A stretch of 64,000 nucleotides of DNA from Anniella stebbinsi (lineage: Eukaryota; Chordata; Lepidosauria; Squamata; Anniellidae), in contig JARDYH010000002.1 of assembly GCA_029215795.1 (NCBI GenBank), positions 276,404,310-276,468,309 on the forward strand, written 5' to 3'. The position numbers were made by a program, and so were the translations under genes. Below, in pieces: positions 21,256-32,380 of this stretch. Numbering within the stretch: the stretch's first letter is position 1; each line of letters opens with the position of its first letter. Under the pieces are notes generated by a model, which did no database searches, was not told the DNA's origin, and worked only from the letters and a program-made list of their open reading frames with translations.

Positions 21256-22591
21256 GTAACAAAACAGAGAAATGGTAGCACCCAGTGAGAAATATGACCT
21301 CTGCCATCATGGTTATGAATGTGACTATTTCATGTGATTAAGGGTGAAACTAGACATGATTGGAGCTGCTATGTTTGTTCCTGGGTCTGCTACTCATATA
21401 TAAAGTGGAGGAGGTCTGATGTTTACAACCAAAGGTAGATGTAGAGAAGACCAACTTCAAGGGAAGGCATGGTTGGGCACCTGCCGAGGGCCAACACCTT
21501 CCCCTCACTCTGGCCCAGACCATGGTGCTGGTGAAAACACGGAGCTGTGCATGCCACCACCTGTTTGTTCACTGGCTCTCTGCTTATCAAGCAATCAAGT
21601 GATAATAATGATTAGAAAGAAGATGAGGAGCAATAGCAGCTGATGACAATGGAGGTGGGATAATAGACTCTCTGAGGGATGAAAGAATGTCTTGCCCAAA
21701 AGCCCTCCAACAGCTGGAGCTGGCACTGCATGTAGGTGTAGAGTGCTGAATCCCTATCTTACCTTGCTAGGCTCCACTGCTTCAGGCACTTTTCCCCTAG
21801 ATCAGCACACAGCTGGAATGGTAGAAATCTTACAGCTGTGACAGAGTTCAAGAGTTAGAAGATTCAGGTCCCCATACCTACCTGCAACATTTCTCCCCAA
21901 CAAATAAATTCAACCCTCCTCCACACTGTGTGTGTGTGTGTAGAGTGCACAACTTGCATCCCACACAGGGTTAGCCTTCTTTCCACTCTGTCCCCAAGTC
22001 ATCATAAATTCTCTATCACTCTTGTCCCACCCCTGCTACTGATGAGAAAAGAGTGGTCTGTATCAGGATCACTGTGGGGGTGGGGTGGAAAGAAGGGTCT
22101 TCACTCCATCCCCAAGAGCTTCTCTTATAGAGGAGTGAGGGAACAGTGATCTCTATCAGGATCACTACAATGTGTGCATGCATGTGTGTGCACATATGTA
22201 TGTCTATATGAGTCTGCGTGCAGCCCCTGATGCTCATGCCAGCATCGCATGCAGCCTTTGTGATCCCCTGGAATATATGAAATGGGCAGAACCACAAACG
22301 ACACACATAGCTGTTCCCATGTTGTATTTGAAATTAAAATGTCCTTTCAAACTGCAGAGATTGCCATCTTTGATTAATCATGTGGTTCTATAATTAATAT
22401 AACAAGGAGCTAAACTAGGATAAAATGAGAGCTAATTTCTTTCACTGCCTTCCTTTAATTCCTTCCCAATCTCTTCCAAAAGTAATTGCAGTAATTCCAG
22501 TGATAGTCATTACAGCGGGAGAGGTTGCTATGTGCTTCATTGGTAATCACACTTGGGACAAGTGCAGAAGGGAACACAGAGGAAGAGGTCC
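21256..22591. other. Left part of intron 3
   Basis: No gene seen. It contains a short (TG)n at 21928-21942 and a TG/CA-rich tract near 22170-22210. Confidence 0.4.
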
Positions 22592-22885
22592 CCTCTACAA
22601 GGATTCGCTTTTGCGTCCGGTTAGGCAATTATGCGCATAATCGCTGAAGCGCATTTACACCTAATACCTCTGCACGAGAGGCGGCGAGAGGCAGCGAGGC
22701 GCATTAACGGATGACCGAAATGCGCTTTAAGTGGTTAATGTGCATAAGCGCTTGTTCACATAGTCAAAATGCGCTTTAACGGCCGGAGCAAAATAAAACT
22801 CGCGATTTAACGCGCATTCGATAATGCGCATAATCGGAGAGATAACGCACCTCTATGCCCGATTTGCGCTCCATTCTTGTAGAGG
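22592..22885. repeat. CpG-rich MITE-like element, 294 bp
   Basis: Ends CCTCTACAAG (22592) and CTTGTAGAGG (22885) are perfect 10-bp inverted repeats. The interior is strikingly CpG-dense compared with its surroundings and repeats GCGCAT/ATGCGC words: TTATGCGCATAATCG, AAATGCGCTTTAA, ATAATGCGCATAATCGG. No clear target duplication and no protein. A further CTCTTGTAGAGGC at about 22923 suggests a second decayed end. Superfamily unknown. Confidence 0.55.
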
Positions 22886-24356
22886 TAATTTTTTTAAAGC
22901 ACCTTGAAAGAGCTTTAAACCTCTCTTGTAGAGGCAGCCAGAGATGTGAAGGAGAGAGGAAAAATGCCTCTGATTACAGATTAAGTAGTGGTGGTCTATG
23001 ATGGGCTCTGCAATTTTAAGTTAACTAATGAATTGTGAAATTCATCTATTAATGTGCTTTAGGTTTGTTTTATACCATTAGGGAGCAGTCCTATTGCTCC
23101 TAGATCCCTATTGTCTGAGGGATCATAGGATGCTGGTGATTCTGCCCTCTGCCCTCTGAAAGGGGAGCTGTAGATTGGGGGGTTCCTTCCCCTCCTTCTT
23201 GCAGCCGGTGTGGAAACTGTGCTGGCTGGTCGTCGAGGTCATTAAAGCTACCTCAGACAGTGAGGAAAGGGCAGGGTAAGGAGTAGAGTGGAAAAGCCAA
23301 GGTATGAGCTATCCTGAGGCCTTTCCATCCTTCTTCTTTCCCTGTCTATTCCTAGATAGGCAAAAGAGACCATCTAGTGAAAACTACTAGGCAGGAGAAT
23401 GGGGAAGTGAAGATCACCTCCACCACTCCTCCCGCGCTTCATTTGATGATTGGAAGCCTCCACATTCTGGTGCTTGCGATCATCAAGAACAGAATCTATA
23501 GGATTCTGCTCTTATACATTTTAAACACTTTAACATGAGATAGGTTCTTCTCCTAAGTTGTAGAATTCCCTCCCAAGAGAGATTAGGCTAGCTACATCCC
23601 TGAATACCTCCAGGCAGATGGCAAAAACATTTCTATTTTGCTTGGCTTTCAGTGAAGATGTTAACTCAGCTCTTTTTGATGTTAAAACAGTTTCAATTCT
23701 GTTGTTGTTTCAATCCATTTATGTAAGAGTATTTTAAAAATAATCCTACATGCTCTTGAAATGGCTGAAATGCAGTACCGAAGTGTCTTTCAAAACAGCT
23801 CTTCATCCTAGCAGAGAGACAGATAGGCAGACCAGTGGGTAGTGATGGCTGTTCTCTCTGGGCAATGCTACTGCAGAGTTCAACCCTTCCCACTGTGCTA
23901 CCCAAAGAGAGGCAGTGTCATGAGGAGACAAGTAGAGATAGCAACAGGTCTGGCAAGAAGGTGGACACAGAAAGGTCTGGTTTCATAATTATAGAACGTG
24001 TTAAACTAAATACTTAATGTGATCCGTGCACAAGCCACATCACACACACAAGGCAGAAGGCTTGTATAAATTATACTCAATAACAGTTGTATTCACCATA
24101 CTAGACATTCTAGACAGGGTGATACCTATGAAATGGACTGGGACAAAAGGCATCCTGACCAAACTTCACAGTGACACTGACATGTGCCCATTCTTCACCC
24201 TTCTCTCTTGGTTTAGCCTTCAGTAACTTGACTGTGATTTGTATCTGATTGCCATTTGTTGGGGGGGGGGGAAGGGGGAACCATTTCTTTGGTTAAGTCC
24301 TGAAATTTTAGCTCTGTTTGTACCTCCCAGAGAAACTTAGATATTTTGCTCTCCCA
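22886..24356. other. Middle of intron 3, degenerate repeats
   Basis: A block at about 23085-23513 has possible inverted ends (GGGAGCAGTCCTATTGCTCC and ATAGGATTCTGCTC). At 23560-23660 the plus strand reads like a degraded CR1/L2 ORF2 C-terminus (NSLPREIRLAT...QMAKTFLF). A G run is at 24260-24270. No gene. Confidence 0.35.
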
Positions 24357-24510
24357 CTTTTTCCCTCTTGCAAGGCACTCAAGGTGGCTTACATGGTCCT
24401 CCTCTTCCTCCCCATTTTATCCTCACAATAACTCTGTGAGGTAGCTTAAGCTAAGAATTGATGACTGGCCCAAAGTCACTCAGTCAGCTCCATGACCTGA
24501 CTAGGGAATA
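24357..24510 (-). repeat. SINE/MIR-like remnant
   Basis: CTCACAATAACTCTGTGAGGTAG followed by GACTGGCCCAAAGTCACTCAGT is the familiar core of tRNA-headed SINEs, here on the minus strand; it resembles the tails of the plus-strand SINEs at 35804 and 40378 in inverted orientation. Confidence 0.5.
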
Positions 24511-24801
24511 GCCATGTTGTACTCCTTTTAATTTGACTAACTATGCTACTGACTGAGTCAATTTTGCTGGACTAGCATGAGCCCATCTTCTGTTAGGAAT
24601 AGAGACAGCGATGTTTTTCTAGCACCAGTCTAATTCCTCCAAGTAATCTGTTGTTCCTCAGATCCATACCCTAAACATACCTGGGTTTCAAGCAAGTGTG
24701 GTAACACCGATGAGAGTGAGCAAGTCAGTAGAGAAAGAACTTCTCCTTCAAGGACCGGACGTGACTCTCTCTTTCAAACTCCCTCCCTCCCTCCATTCTT
24801 C

Positions 24802-24832
<31 letters not shown>

Positions 24833-25324
24833 AACACATCAGCTCAAATCTCACTGTCCCCATCCCCCAAATATTTAGACAATCCAGAAACAACAAGAAT
24901 GAAAGTAGATCATTTAAAATCCACTCATAGGGACGACTGTGTGGTCTTTTACTCTCCATCCCAACCAAGCTGCTTGGCATGATGGAATGTTCAGGAATTC
25001 TTTAACTCTCCAGGAATTCCAACAGACAGCACAAAGTATATAGGCACAGAAGGGCCTGGCAGGGATTACGTAGGAAAGCAAGAAGTTGATACTATTGCAA
25101 GAGTGATCTACAGCTAGTCTGAGGGCAGAGGGTAATTTGATTCACTGACTTCCTCCCAAATACAAGATCACTTAATCTCTTGGCCAGGAAGTGGCACTTG
25201 GACCAATTCCAAGTTCCCTTAGCCCAATAATTCATGACTAGGATATCACTGCTTCTAAAGAAGACAGATAATAGGCATAGTCTCCCAAATTAAAATTCCA
25301 TTCAAGAAAGGATGAAAAGAAGCA
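24511..25324. other. Intron 3 stretch with simple repeats
   Basis: Contains a CCCT/CT/CA simple-repeat run at 24779-24836. Otherwise nothing recognised. Confidence 0.4.
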
Positions 25325-25544
25325 GATACATTGAGGTTCATCAGATGAGCATTTTATTGCACGCTCACTACTGCCTAGATAAGGATGTATGTGTGTCCTT
25401 TAAAAAACGATGTCTGCCTCATGTGTGCCTCCTGATCCTTCCACTCATTTTTCCATTACAAAATAGACCCCTTTTAATCTGACTTTTTAAAAAAAATGTA
25501 CCGTGATCTCCTTCTGTGTGCAGGAAAAGTGGCATGGTTAAAAC
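25325..25544. repeat. Dispersed repeat B, left part
   Basis: Matches 29085-29320 (GAGCATTTTATTGCAC, CTGCCTC, CTCCTGATCCTTC, GTGTGCAGGA). It is interrupted by the hAT MITE at 25545 and resumes at 26738-26800 (GAATGGGCCACATGG). Confidence 0.6.
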
Positions 25545-26737
25545 TAGGGATGTGCATGGATGCAAAAAATCGTATCGCATCGGAATTGGAACTTCATATT
25601 TATTAAAATACCATATTGGAAAAATTGGAGGTCTGTCGTATCGGATCCGATATCCAATTTTTGAATCGGACATCATTTTGAATGATTTTCACCATAGTCT
25701 AGTATTGTGTTACAAAAATGCCTATAACTTTTTATTTTTAAAGATAGAAGCATGAAACATGGCCACATTGCAGATGGGTTTGAGGTAGTTATCTGTGAGA
25801 AATTTCAAAAAAGTTTGGTGCAGGCATTTTGTGGCTATGAATTTTTTACTTTAAAAGTTCCAAAAGTTACAATAAGGTGGGTTTGACAATTAACAGAGGG
25901 AGGAGAAGGAGGGGGAAGGGGTGCAGTTTGACAGCTGTCAAATCCACCATTATGGAACTTTTGGACCTTTTAAAGTAAAAAAAATCATAGCCATGAAAAG
26001 CCATGAAATTTCTGAAATTTCTCACACATAAGTACCTCAAACCCATCTGCCATGTGAGCAAGTTTCATGTTTATAACTTTAAAAATAAAAAGTTATATGT
26101 GTTTCTCTCCTCATTTCTCCCATAATACCTTGCCACTACACGCTTGAAGCTATTGTTCTGAAATTGCTCACATTTGTCAACCAAAGTGGTACCTTTAATG
26201 TGAACAAGTTTCATGTTTGGATCTTTAAAAATAAAAAAGTTGAAGACATAAATGTCTTTACCCCACTGCTACCCATTTTTAAAAAATTAATTGCCACAGA
26301 AGGCAAGCACCTATGGTTCTGAAATTTCACACACATGAGTCCCAACAAACCATATGCAATGTGGCAAAGTTTCATGTAAGAACCATTAAAAATAAAAACA
26401 GTTATAGGCATTCCTGGTTTGTTAGTAAAAAATTCATAGCCAAAAAATGCCTTCACCAATCTTTCTGAAATTTCCCACAGATAAGTACCTCAAACCCATC
26501 TGCAATGTGGCCATGTTTCATCTTTATATCTTTAAAAATAAAAAAGGTATAGGCATTTTTGTAACACAATATTAGGCTATGGGGAAAATCATTCAAAATG
26601 GCATCCGATTTTCCGATTTTCTCCAATTAAAATCAGAGACCAAAATATTTTATCAGAAAAAATTGTGTATCAGATGTCCAATTTCCTCCAATTTAAATTG
26701 GTATCGGATATTGATTCCGATTCGATGCACATCCCTA
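25545..26737. mobile_element. hAT-type foldback MITE, 1.19 kb
   Basis: Termini TAGGGATGTGCATGG and CGATGCACATCCCTA. Flanks GTTAAAAC (25537-25544) and ATTAAAAT (26738-26745) agree at six of eight positions, a decayed target duplication. Long imperfect arms fold around about 25870-25960; the arms carry the same GCCTATAACTTTTT...AAAGATAGAAGCATG words as the 2.4-kb palindrome but are more diverged, so this is an older relative. No protein. Confidence 0.85.
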
Positions 26738-27118
26738 ATTAAAATGGCCCCTGAATGGGCCACATGGGGTCTTTGTGGACTTCCTCAAGAGGAAGCATTC
26801 AGGGACAAACGTGAGGGCAAAGAAGCAATGGTAAGGAAACACAACTTTCCCCCACTGGATAATGCTCATAGATACATATTACAGAGCAAGATGGGAGCAC
26901 CATTATTTCCTCCCTTTCAGCACCAAGAAAAGATGGAGAATAGATGCTTAGGTCCTAACTTGCTTGGGAGTCCCTGGTTGCATCCCCTTCCTACACTGTA
27001 ATTCCTTAGTCTGAACAAAGCCTTTGCAACAAAAGTAACACTTGCATCTCGTTTATACATCGTTAACTCTGACACATCATTAACCTATTCTTCTCCATAA
27101 CATTGTTTATATCACCAG
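26738..27118. other. End of intron 3
   Basis: The first 60 bp are the right part of dispersed repeat B; the rest is unrecognised sequence up to the exon 4 acceptor. Confidence 0.4.
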
Positions 27119-27228
27119 TTTTCATGAAATGGGATACTATGATATTCCAGCCGTCCTACACTTCATCCTGGATAAAACCGGTCAGCAGCAATTATATTAC
27201 GTAGGCCATTCTGAAGGCTCAACAATTG
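27119..27228 (+). CDS. Lipase coding exon 4 (catalytic serine)
   Basis: This 110-nt exon codes for residues 146-182 plus one base of 183. It carries the nucleophile elbow GHSEG with Ser177. Human relatives have GHSQG here, so the residue after the nucleophile is Glu in place of Gln. [17 protein letters not shown] fits the helix before the elbow. The acceptor is tcaccag. The donor gtaggt at 27229 was chosen over a second GT a few bases on because it gives the family exon length and keeps frame with exon 5. Confidence 0.96.
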
Positions 27229-27788
27229 GTAGGTCACAGAATGCAGGGTTGGGATGGGAAAAGAGCATCACATTGGGTTCTTTCAAAAACACATTGGTAA
27301 AATTCAGGTCTAAAAAGAAGCAAAGACATTGTAGCATGCCATACTCTCCCCATGCTGATCAGTTGTGAATGACTGCAGTGTGGAGATCTGGTAGCCTATC
27401 TGTCCCTGGCAAGTATTTCTTAGCGGCTAAGACAGAAAGAGTGATGAACAAGCCACCTTCTCTCTCTCTCTCTCTCCATATGTGTAGCCTTTTGTAAACT
27501 GTTCTGAAGTGTTCTTTTGGGAATATAGGTATGTTATTTAGAGTCAGACCATTGTTCCGTGTGGCTCAGTACTGTCCACATTGCCTATCAGTTGCTTTGC
27601 AGAGCGTCAGGCAAGGGTCTTCATCATTGTCAGCAAGGCTACTACCCTCCCTTTCCATTGTACAGGAATGAGATATATAGGAAAGGGGGGACACACATCT
27701 TTTTCATTTGGAAAGGCTTTGAGCATACTGTCTCATTGAAAAAGTGGTCAATTTCTTTGCTGGCTTAACATATCTTTCATTTCCTCAG
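27229..27788. other. Intron 4
   Basis: 560 bp. A short (CT)n at about 27460-27478 and no recognisable transposon. It is the only intron without an obvious insertion. Confidence 0.5.
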
Positions 27789-27925
27789 GTTTTATAGCAT
27801 TTTCTATTTGGCCAAAACTGGCAGAAAGAGTCAAAGTCTTTTTTGCATCGCCACCTGTAACAACAGTAACATTTGCTACGACCCCCTTTGTAAAACTGGC
27901 AAAACTCCCTCCATGGCTGTTCCAC
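27789..27925 (+). CDS. Lipase coding exon 5
   Basis: This 137-nt exon codes for residues 183-228, beginning GFIAFS (183-188) directly after the nucleophile elbow and running into the cap/lid domain (AERVKVFFASPPV). The acceptor is tcctcag and the donor gtaagt. It enters in phase 1 and leaves in phase 0. Intron 4 before it is the shortest in the gene, 560 bp. Confidence 0.95.
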
Positions 27926-28821
27926 GTAAGTTTTTTCTGGGCTTCATTTATATTACCATAGACTGATACGTAGTCCAATCATGTACCTTTTATTTCTTTG
28001 TTTATTTAAACTTTGATCCACTGCTATCAGACACATAGCTAAAAGCATATTGATGTAAGCCCCACTAAACTCAATGGGACCTATTCCTATAGATGTGTGC
28101 TGTATATATTTGTAGCCGAAGGCAGCAATCCCGTGAATAACTTCCAGGGAGTACATTCCACTGAAAGAAGTGAGGCTTATTCCAAGGAAGGATGCATAAG
28201 ATCATGTAGTTAGTTTTGTAACCCATCTCTCTCTCCTCCTCCTCCCTTTCCTTACTAGTAGTACTAGTTATCATTGTCATACTACTACTAATATTAGTAA
28301 TAATAACACTTAACAACTGTATAGCACTTCCATGTATTCAAAGTACTTCATGTGCCCTGTCTCACTGGAGTCCTGTAAGATAAATCAGCATTATGGTCTA
28401 CTATATTGCAGCTGTGGGGGGGAGGGGGCGAGCAGTGAGTGACTTGCCTAAGGCTTCCTAGTGGGTGTATGGTGTAGGTGTAGGTGAGATTCAAACTGGA
28501 GACTTCTTCTTGATTCACAGCCCAATCACTTAGGCTGTGATACTCTATGGTTTACATGGCAAGTGGTGCTTACTACAGGGTAGCAATGTATAGATTCCAC
28601 AATTAACCTCTACATAACCATATGAGAGTGACATCTTTGCATAATTAAATTCAGCTAATATAGCTGAAGCAGGGTGATACATTTTGGTCTCATTTTCAGA
28701 GAGGTTTCCCAGTTAATTTATGGTGGAGAAAGACAGAGTCAGACATGCACAGTACAGGACAAGGCCAGGTTGATATTTGTTTCGCTTTAATGGTAACCAA
28801 TTAAAATCTCATATATTTCAG
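27926..28821. other. Intron 5 with SINE/MIR-like remnant
   Basis: AAACTCAATGGGACCTATTCC near 28067 is a piece of a common squamate dispersed repeat. At about 28310-28515, CAAAGTACTTCATGTG...GTGACTTGCCTAAGG...GAGATTCAAACTGGAGAC resembles a MIR/tRNA-SINE core. No gene. Confidence 0.4.
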
Positions 28822-28962
28822 GCTATGCTTGGCAGCAAAGGAGTCTTTCAGTACCCTTCACATCTGAGAAAGCTATTCACCAGGATTTGTAGTGATCTAC
28901 CTAAATTCTGTGTTGGTGCACTGTTTTATACAAGTGGAACTAATGCCCCCAATATGAACATG
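28822..28962 (+). CDS. Lipase coding exon 6 (lid region, altered cysteines)
   Basis: This 141-nt exon codes for residues 229-275 of the cap/lid domain. It is the most divergent catalytic-domain exon. The cysteine pair is Cys251 and Cys258 with six residues between them, where gastric and lysosomal lipases have eight, and the nearby free cysteine of the family is absent. The exon ends NMNM before a perfect gtaagt donor; the acceptor is atttcag. Both ends are phase 0, so the two-codon shortening does not disturb the frame. The following intron is 13 kb. Confidence 0.9.
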
Positions 28963-29084
28963 GTAAGTGGGAATGTTCATTTTGTAACTCTTAAGGGAAA
29001 TCTGACGCAAGCTTGTTTTTAAAATTAACTTGGCATGGGAGGAGAATGGAAGGCAGGTGCTACTTTCCCTGGGTTTGGGGCTCC

Positions 29085-29370
29085 CTGATGTTTTATGAGC
29101 ATCATCAGATAAGTGTTTTATTGCACACTCATTACTAGCCACTCACAGTTTTTTGTGGGTCCTTTTGATGATGCCATCTGCCTCTCATGCATCTCCTGAT
29201 CCTTCTGGTCTTCCTTCTGTCACAAAGTAGATCCTGGTAAATCTGATTTTTGCTGGGGGAGGGGAAGCAAAATGTGCCACCATTTCCAGCTGTGTGCAGG
29301 ATAAGCAGCATGGGGAAAAACCTGATTGAATGGGCCACATGGTCTTTGTTTACTTCTTCATTGGAACATT
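29085..29370. repeat. Dispersed repeat B, second copy
   Basis: Uninterrupted counterpart of 25325-25544 plus 26738-26800, which shows where the hAT MITE inserted in the first copy. Family unknown. Confidence 0.6.
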
Positions 29371-29433
29371 TCCCAAATTTACTTGTGAGTAAATGGAAGA
29401 GACTTGAAAATCGCATAGTGGAATTGGAAGGAT

Positions 29434-30037
29434 GTTAGGCATGTGTGTTAAATTTCAGAACAATCCCTCCACCCTTGTATTTTATATGAATATTTGAAAG
29501 ATCGTGGTTCTGGTTTGACAACTGTCAGTGTCAAAGACCTGTCAAAGCAGCCAGAACCACGATGATCTTTCAAAAATTGATATAAAATACAGGGGTGGAG
29601 GGATTGTTCTGATATTTTGCACACATGACTACCAACAGCCAGTCTGCACTGTGACCAAATTGCAAGTTTCCATCCTTTTAAAATAACACTGTTAAAGTGG
29701 GGGGGGCTTTTGGGGGACCCCCTATAACTTTTTTATTTTAAAAGATAGAGACATGAAACTTGGGGAGCCAGGACTAGCAACATCCCATCTGCAAAGTCCA
29801 AAATGTTTCATGTCTCTATCTTTTAAAATAAAAAAGTTATACCCATTTACTAAGTTCTTCAATGCAAACATATGGCAAAAATGGCATCATACGATAATAA
29901 TCGGATTTCCGATTAATTATCGGAAATCCAAAACGATACCATAAAAAAACATCCAATAATATCGGATCCGAAAAATTTTATTATTGGAAATTCCAATAAT
30001 GATACGATACTATATTTTTCAGCTGTGCACATCCCTA
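29434..30037. mobile_element. hAT-type foldback MITE, left-truncated
   Basis: The right end GTGCACATCCCTA and the interior (GATCGTGGTTCTGG... then inverted CCAGAACCACGATGATC at 29558-29575; GTTTCATGTCTCTATCTTTTAAAAT against its inverse upstream) identify the family. The left terminus is missing; similarity starts abruptly at about 29434. The right subterminal part has the CGATAAT/ATTATCGG words. Confidence 0.75.
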
Positions 30038-30420
30038 CATTCAACAATAGCGACCACTAAGGAGAATGCTCTTTCCCTGCTATCTACCATTGCACCATTG
30101 TAGGAAGAGTCAAATGGAGATGAACCTCCAAACTTGACTTTAACCATCAGGCAGAAATATTTAAAAGAAACCAATGCTTCAAGTAGGCTGGTCTGAAGCC
30201 ATTTAGGGCTTTAATTGGTTTTTTAAATATATATATCCAACCCTTGTTTTGCCTATTGCTGTACATCAATTAGTACATTAGTTAGTAAAGTTCATAGTAC
30301 AGTACATTACATTGCACATTAAAACAAAAAGCACTGTTGTTTTTTTCAAGAAGTAACAGCTTGAATGCAAAATATCCACATGCATTAATGGTCACCTCCC
30401 CATCCCCAGTGCAAAAACCC

Positions 30421-30836
30421 AGGGGCTGTCTTCACAGCACCGGGTTGGTTTTGCCTCCCTCTTCAACCCTGTGCTTTCCTTCTCCTGGGGCAGTGTTGGG
30501 TAATCCCGACACTGAGGAGGGAGTACAGGTTTCTGGGCTGCCATCTGAGGGAGCCATCCCAGCGCTCTTACTGGTGGAAGGTGACCAATCGCTAGTCGCC
30601 TTCCACCAGGCTCCATCCCCAGGTTGACCCTCAATTGTCCCTGGAGCGAGGTTACATGGCAGACTCACTGTGTTGACATCGCTTCCTTTGAAAAAGTCAG
30701 GGTAAATCCCTGACTTTTTCAAGATGCAGCATCAAGGGGAAGCTCTGCTGTGGCTGAGAAATTGCAGTTGCATCATCTAACCAAGATGGTACAGATCCAC
30801 AGTCACCACAGCGCTTTCCCTACATATAGACAACCC
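30421..30836. repeat. MITE C, copy 1
   Basis: Ends AGGGGCTGTCTTCACAG and a loosely inverted TAGACAACCCC. It pairs with 50889-51311, sharing GGGTTGG...CCTCCCTCTTCAA, TTTCTGGGC, a central inverted repeat GGTGGAAGGTGACCAATC / CGCCTTCCACC, GTGTTGACATC and GAAAAAGTCAGGGTA. No coding evidence; length about 0.42 kb. Confidence 0.6.
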
Positions 30837-31054
30837 CACAGACTCCATCACAAGCTTTTCTAGATTGTCTCTCTGTCAACATTGGAACATTATCCAAACA
30901 CTTCAACCCCACAACTATATATTTGCCAAGTACCAATCAAATGATTGTAAGATTCAGTCAGCATGGGTGAGACACACTCCCAGCAAGAGGCCATTGGTGC
31001 TGGTTAGAATTAAAAGATGGTTATGTAAATTAACACATAGAATAGGATAATTAC
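30837..31054. other. Short unassigned stretch of intron 6
   Basis: Nothing recognised. Confidence 0.3.
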
Positions 31055-32380
31055 TAGGGATGTGCACGGTCCAAACAATAGGATCAGGATTGGGATCGGA
31101 ACCGGACCCGAGGCCTCAGATCGGATTGGATCAGATCAGAAGCCACCCTGGTTCGGTTCGGACCCGATTCCGATCTGAAAATCAGACGTACGATTTTCTG
31201 ATCGGACGCCATTTTTTTACCCCCATAGACTTGCATTGGGGGACAGAAAGCTTTCCCCCAATACAAGTCTAGGGAGGGGGAAATGGAGGTGCGTGGGTGA
31301 GGGGGGCCTAACACCCCCTCCCTGTCCCTCCCCCCCTACTCATGCTGCATACCTGTCAGGGCTGTTGGCTTCCATTCGCTGGCGCCCATGGGCGTCAGCG
31401 GATGGAAGCCAATGGCCCCGGATGGTAAGCCCCCTCCCCAACTCGCACACCTTACCTTGCCGGGGACGTCTGCTTCCCTCTGCTCCTGGACACTACTGCG
31501 AACAGGCTTCACGGCCTACCCCTAAGTAGTGCGCCAGGTGATGACATCACCTGGTACGCTACTTAGGGACAGGCCACAAAGCCTGCTTCACAGTAGCATC
31601 CAGGAGCGGAGGGAAGCAGACATCCCCAGCAAGGTAAATGCCCCCTCCCCCCTCATGCTGCTTACCTGTCTGGGCGGCCGCTTCCCTCCAGTGCTGCCAC
31701 CAGAGGGGAGCAGCCACCCCGGCAGGTAAACACCCTCCTCCCCTCGCGCACCTTACCGGGCGGGGCTGTCTGCTTCCATCGGCGGGCACCCGCTGGTGCC
31801 CATGGATGGAAATGGATGGCCCTGCCAGGAAACCCCCCCCCCCTCGTTCTCCTTCCCTGGCGGGGCTCCTCCTCCTTCCGCTGCCAGGTGAACTACTGAG
31901 AAACAGGCCTCGCGGCCTAGTCTTTCAGTAGAGTGCCAGGTGGCGCTCTACTGAAAAACTAGGCCGCAAGGCCTGTTTCGCAGTAGTTCACCTGGCAGCG
32001 GAAGGAGGAGGACGCCCCGCCAGGTAAGTGGGGCCCTCCCTCTCCCCTCCTCACGCTGCTTACCTGCCAGGGCGGCTGCTTCCCTCTGGTGGCACCACCG
32101 GAGGGAAGCGGCCACCCCGGCAGATAAGCCCCTCCTCCCCTCGCGCACCTTACCTGGCGGGGCATCCTCCTCCTTCCGCTACCAGGTGAACTACTGCAAA
32201 ACAGGCCTTGCAGCCTAGTTTTTCAGTAGAGCGCTACCTGGCGCTCTACTGAAGGACTAGGCCACGAGGCCTGTTTCGCAGTAGTTCACCTGGCAGTGGG
32301 AGGAGGAGGAGCCCCACCAGGTAAGATCCCCCCGCGATTCTTACCTGGCGGGGCTGTCCGCTTCCATCGGCGGGTGCCCG
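31055..32380. mobile_element. hAT-type end followed by GC-rich hairpin repeats
   Basis: It begins TAGGGATGTGCACGG with GGATCGGATT-like subterminal words as in the palindrome at 18519, but no matching right terminus is found, so the element is truncated or deleted. From about 31475 the sequence is GC-rich and holds three related hairpins, each built of GTGAACTACTG..AACAGGCC..GGCCTAG and its inverse around a short GCGCTCTACTGAA core (about 31485-31600, 31886-32000, 32186-32300), separated by GGCTGCTTCCCTCTGGTGGC-type spacers. No protein is supported. Confidence 0.6.
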
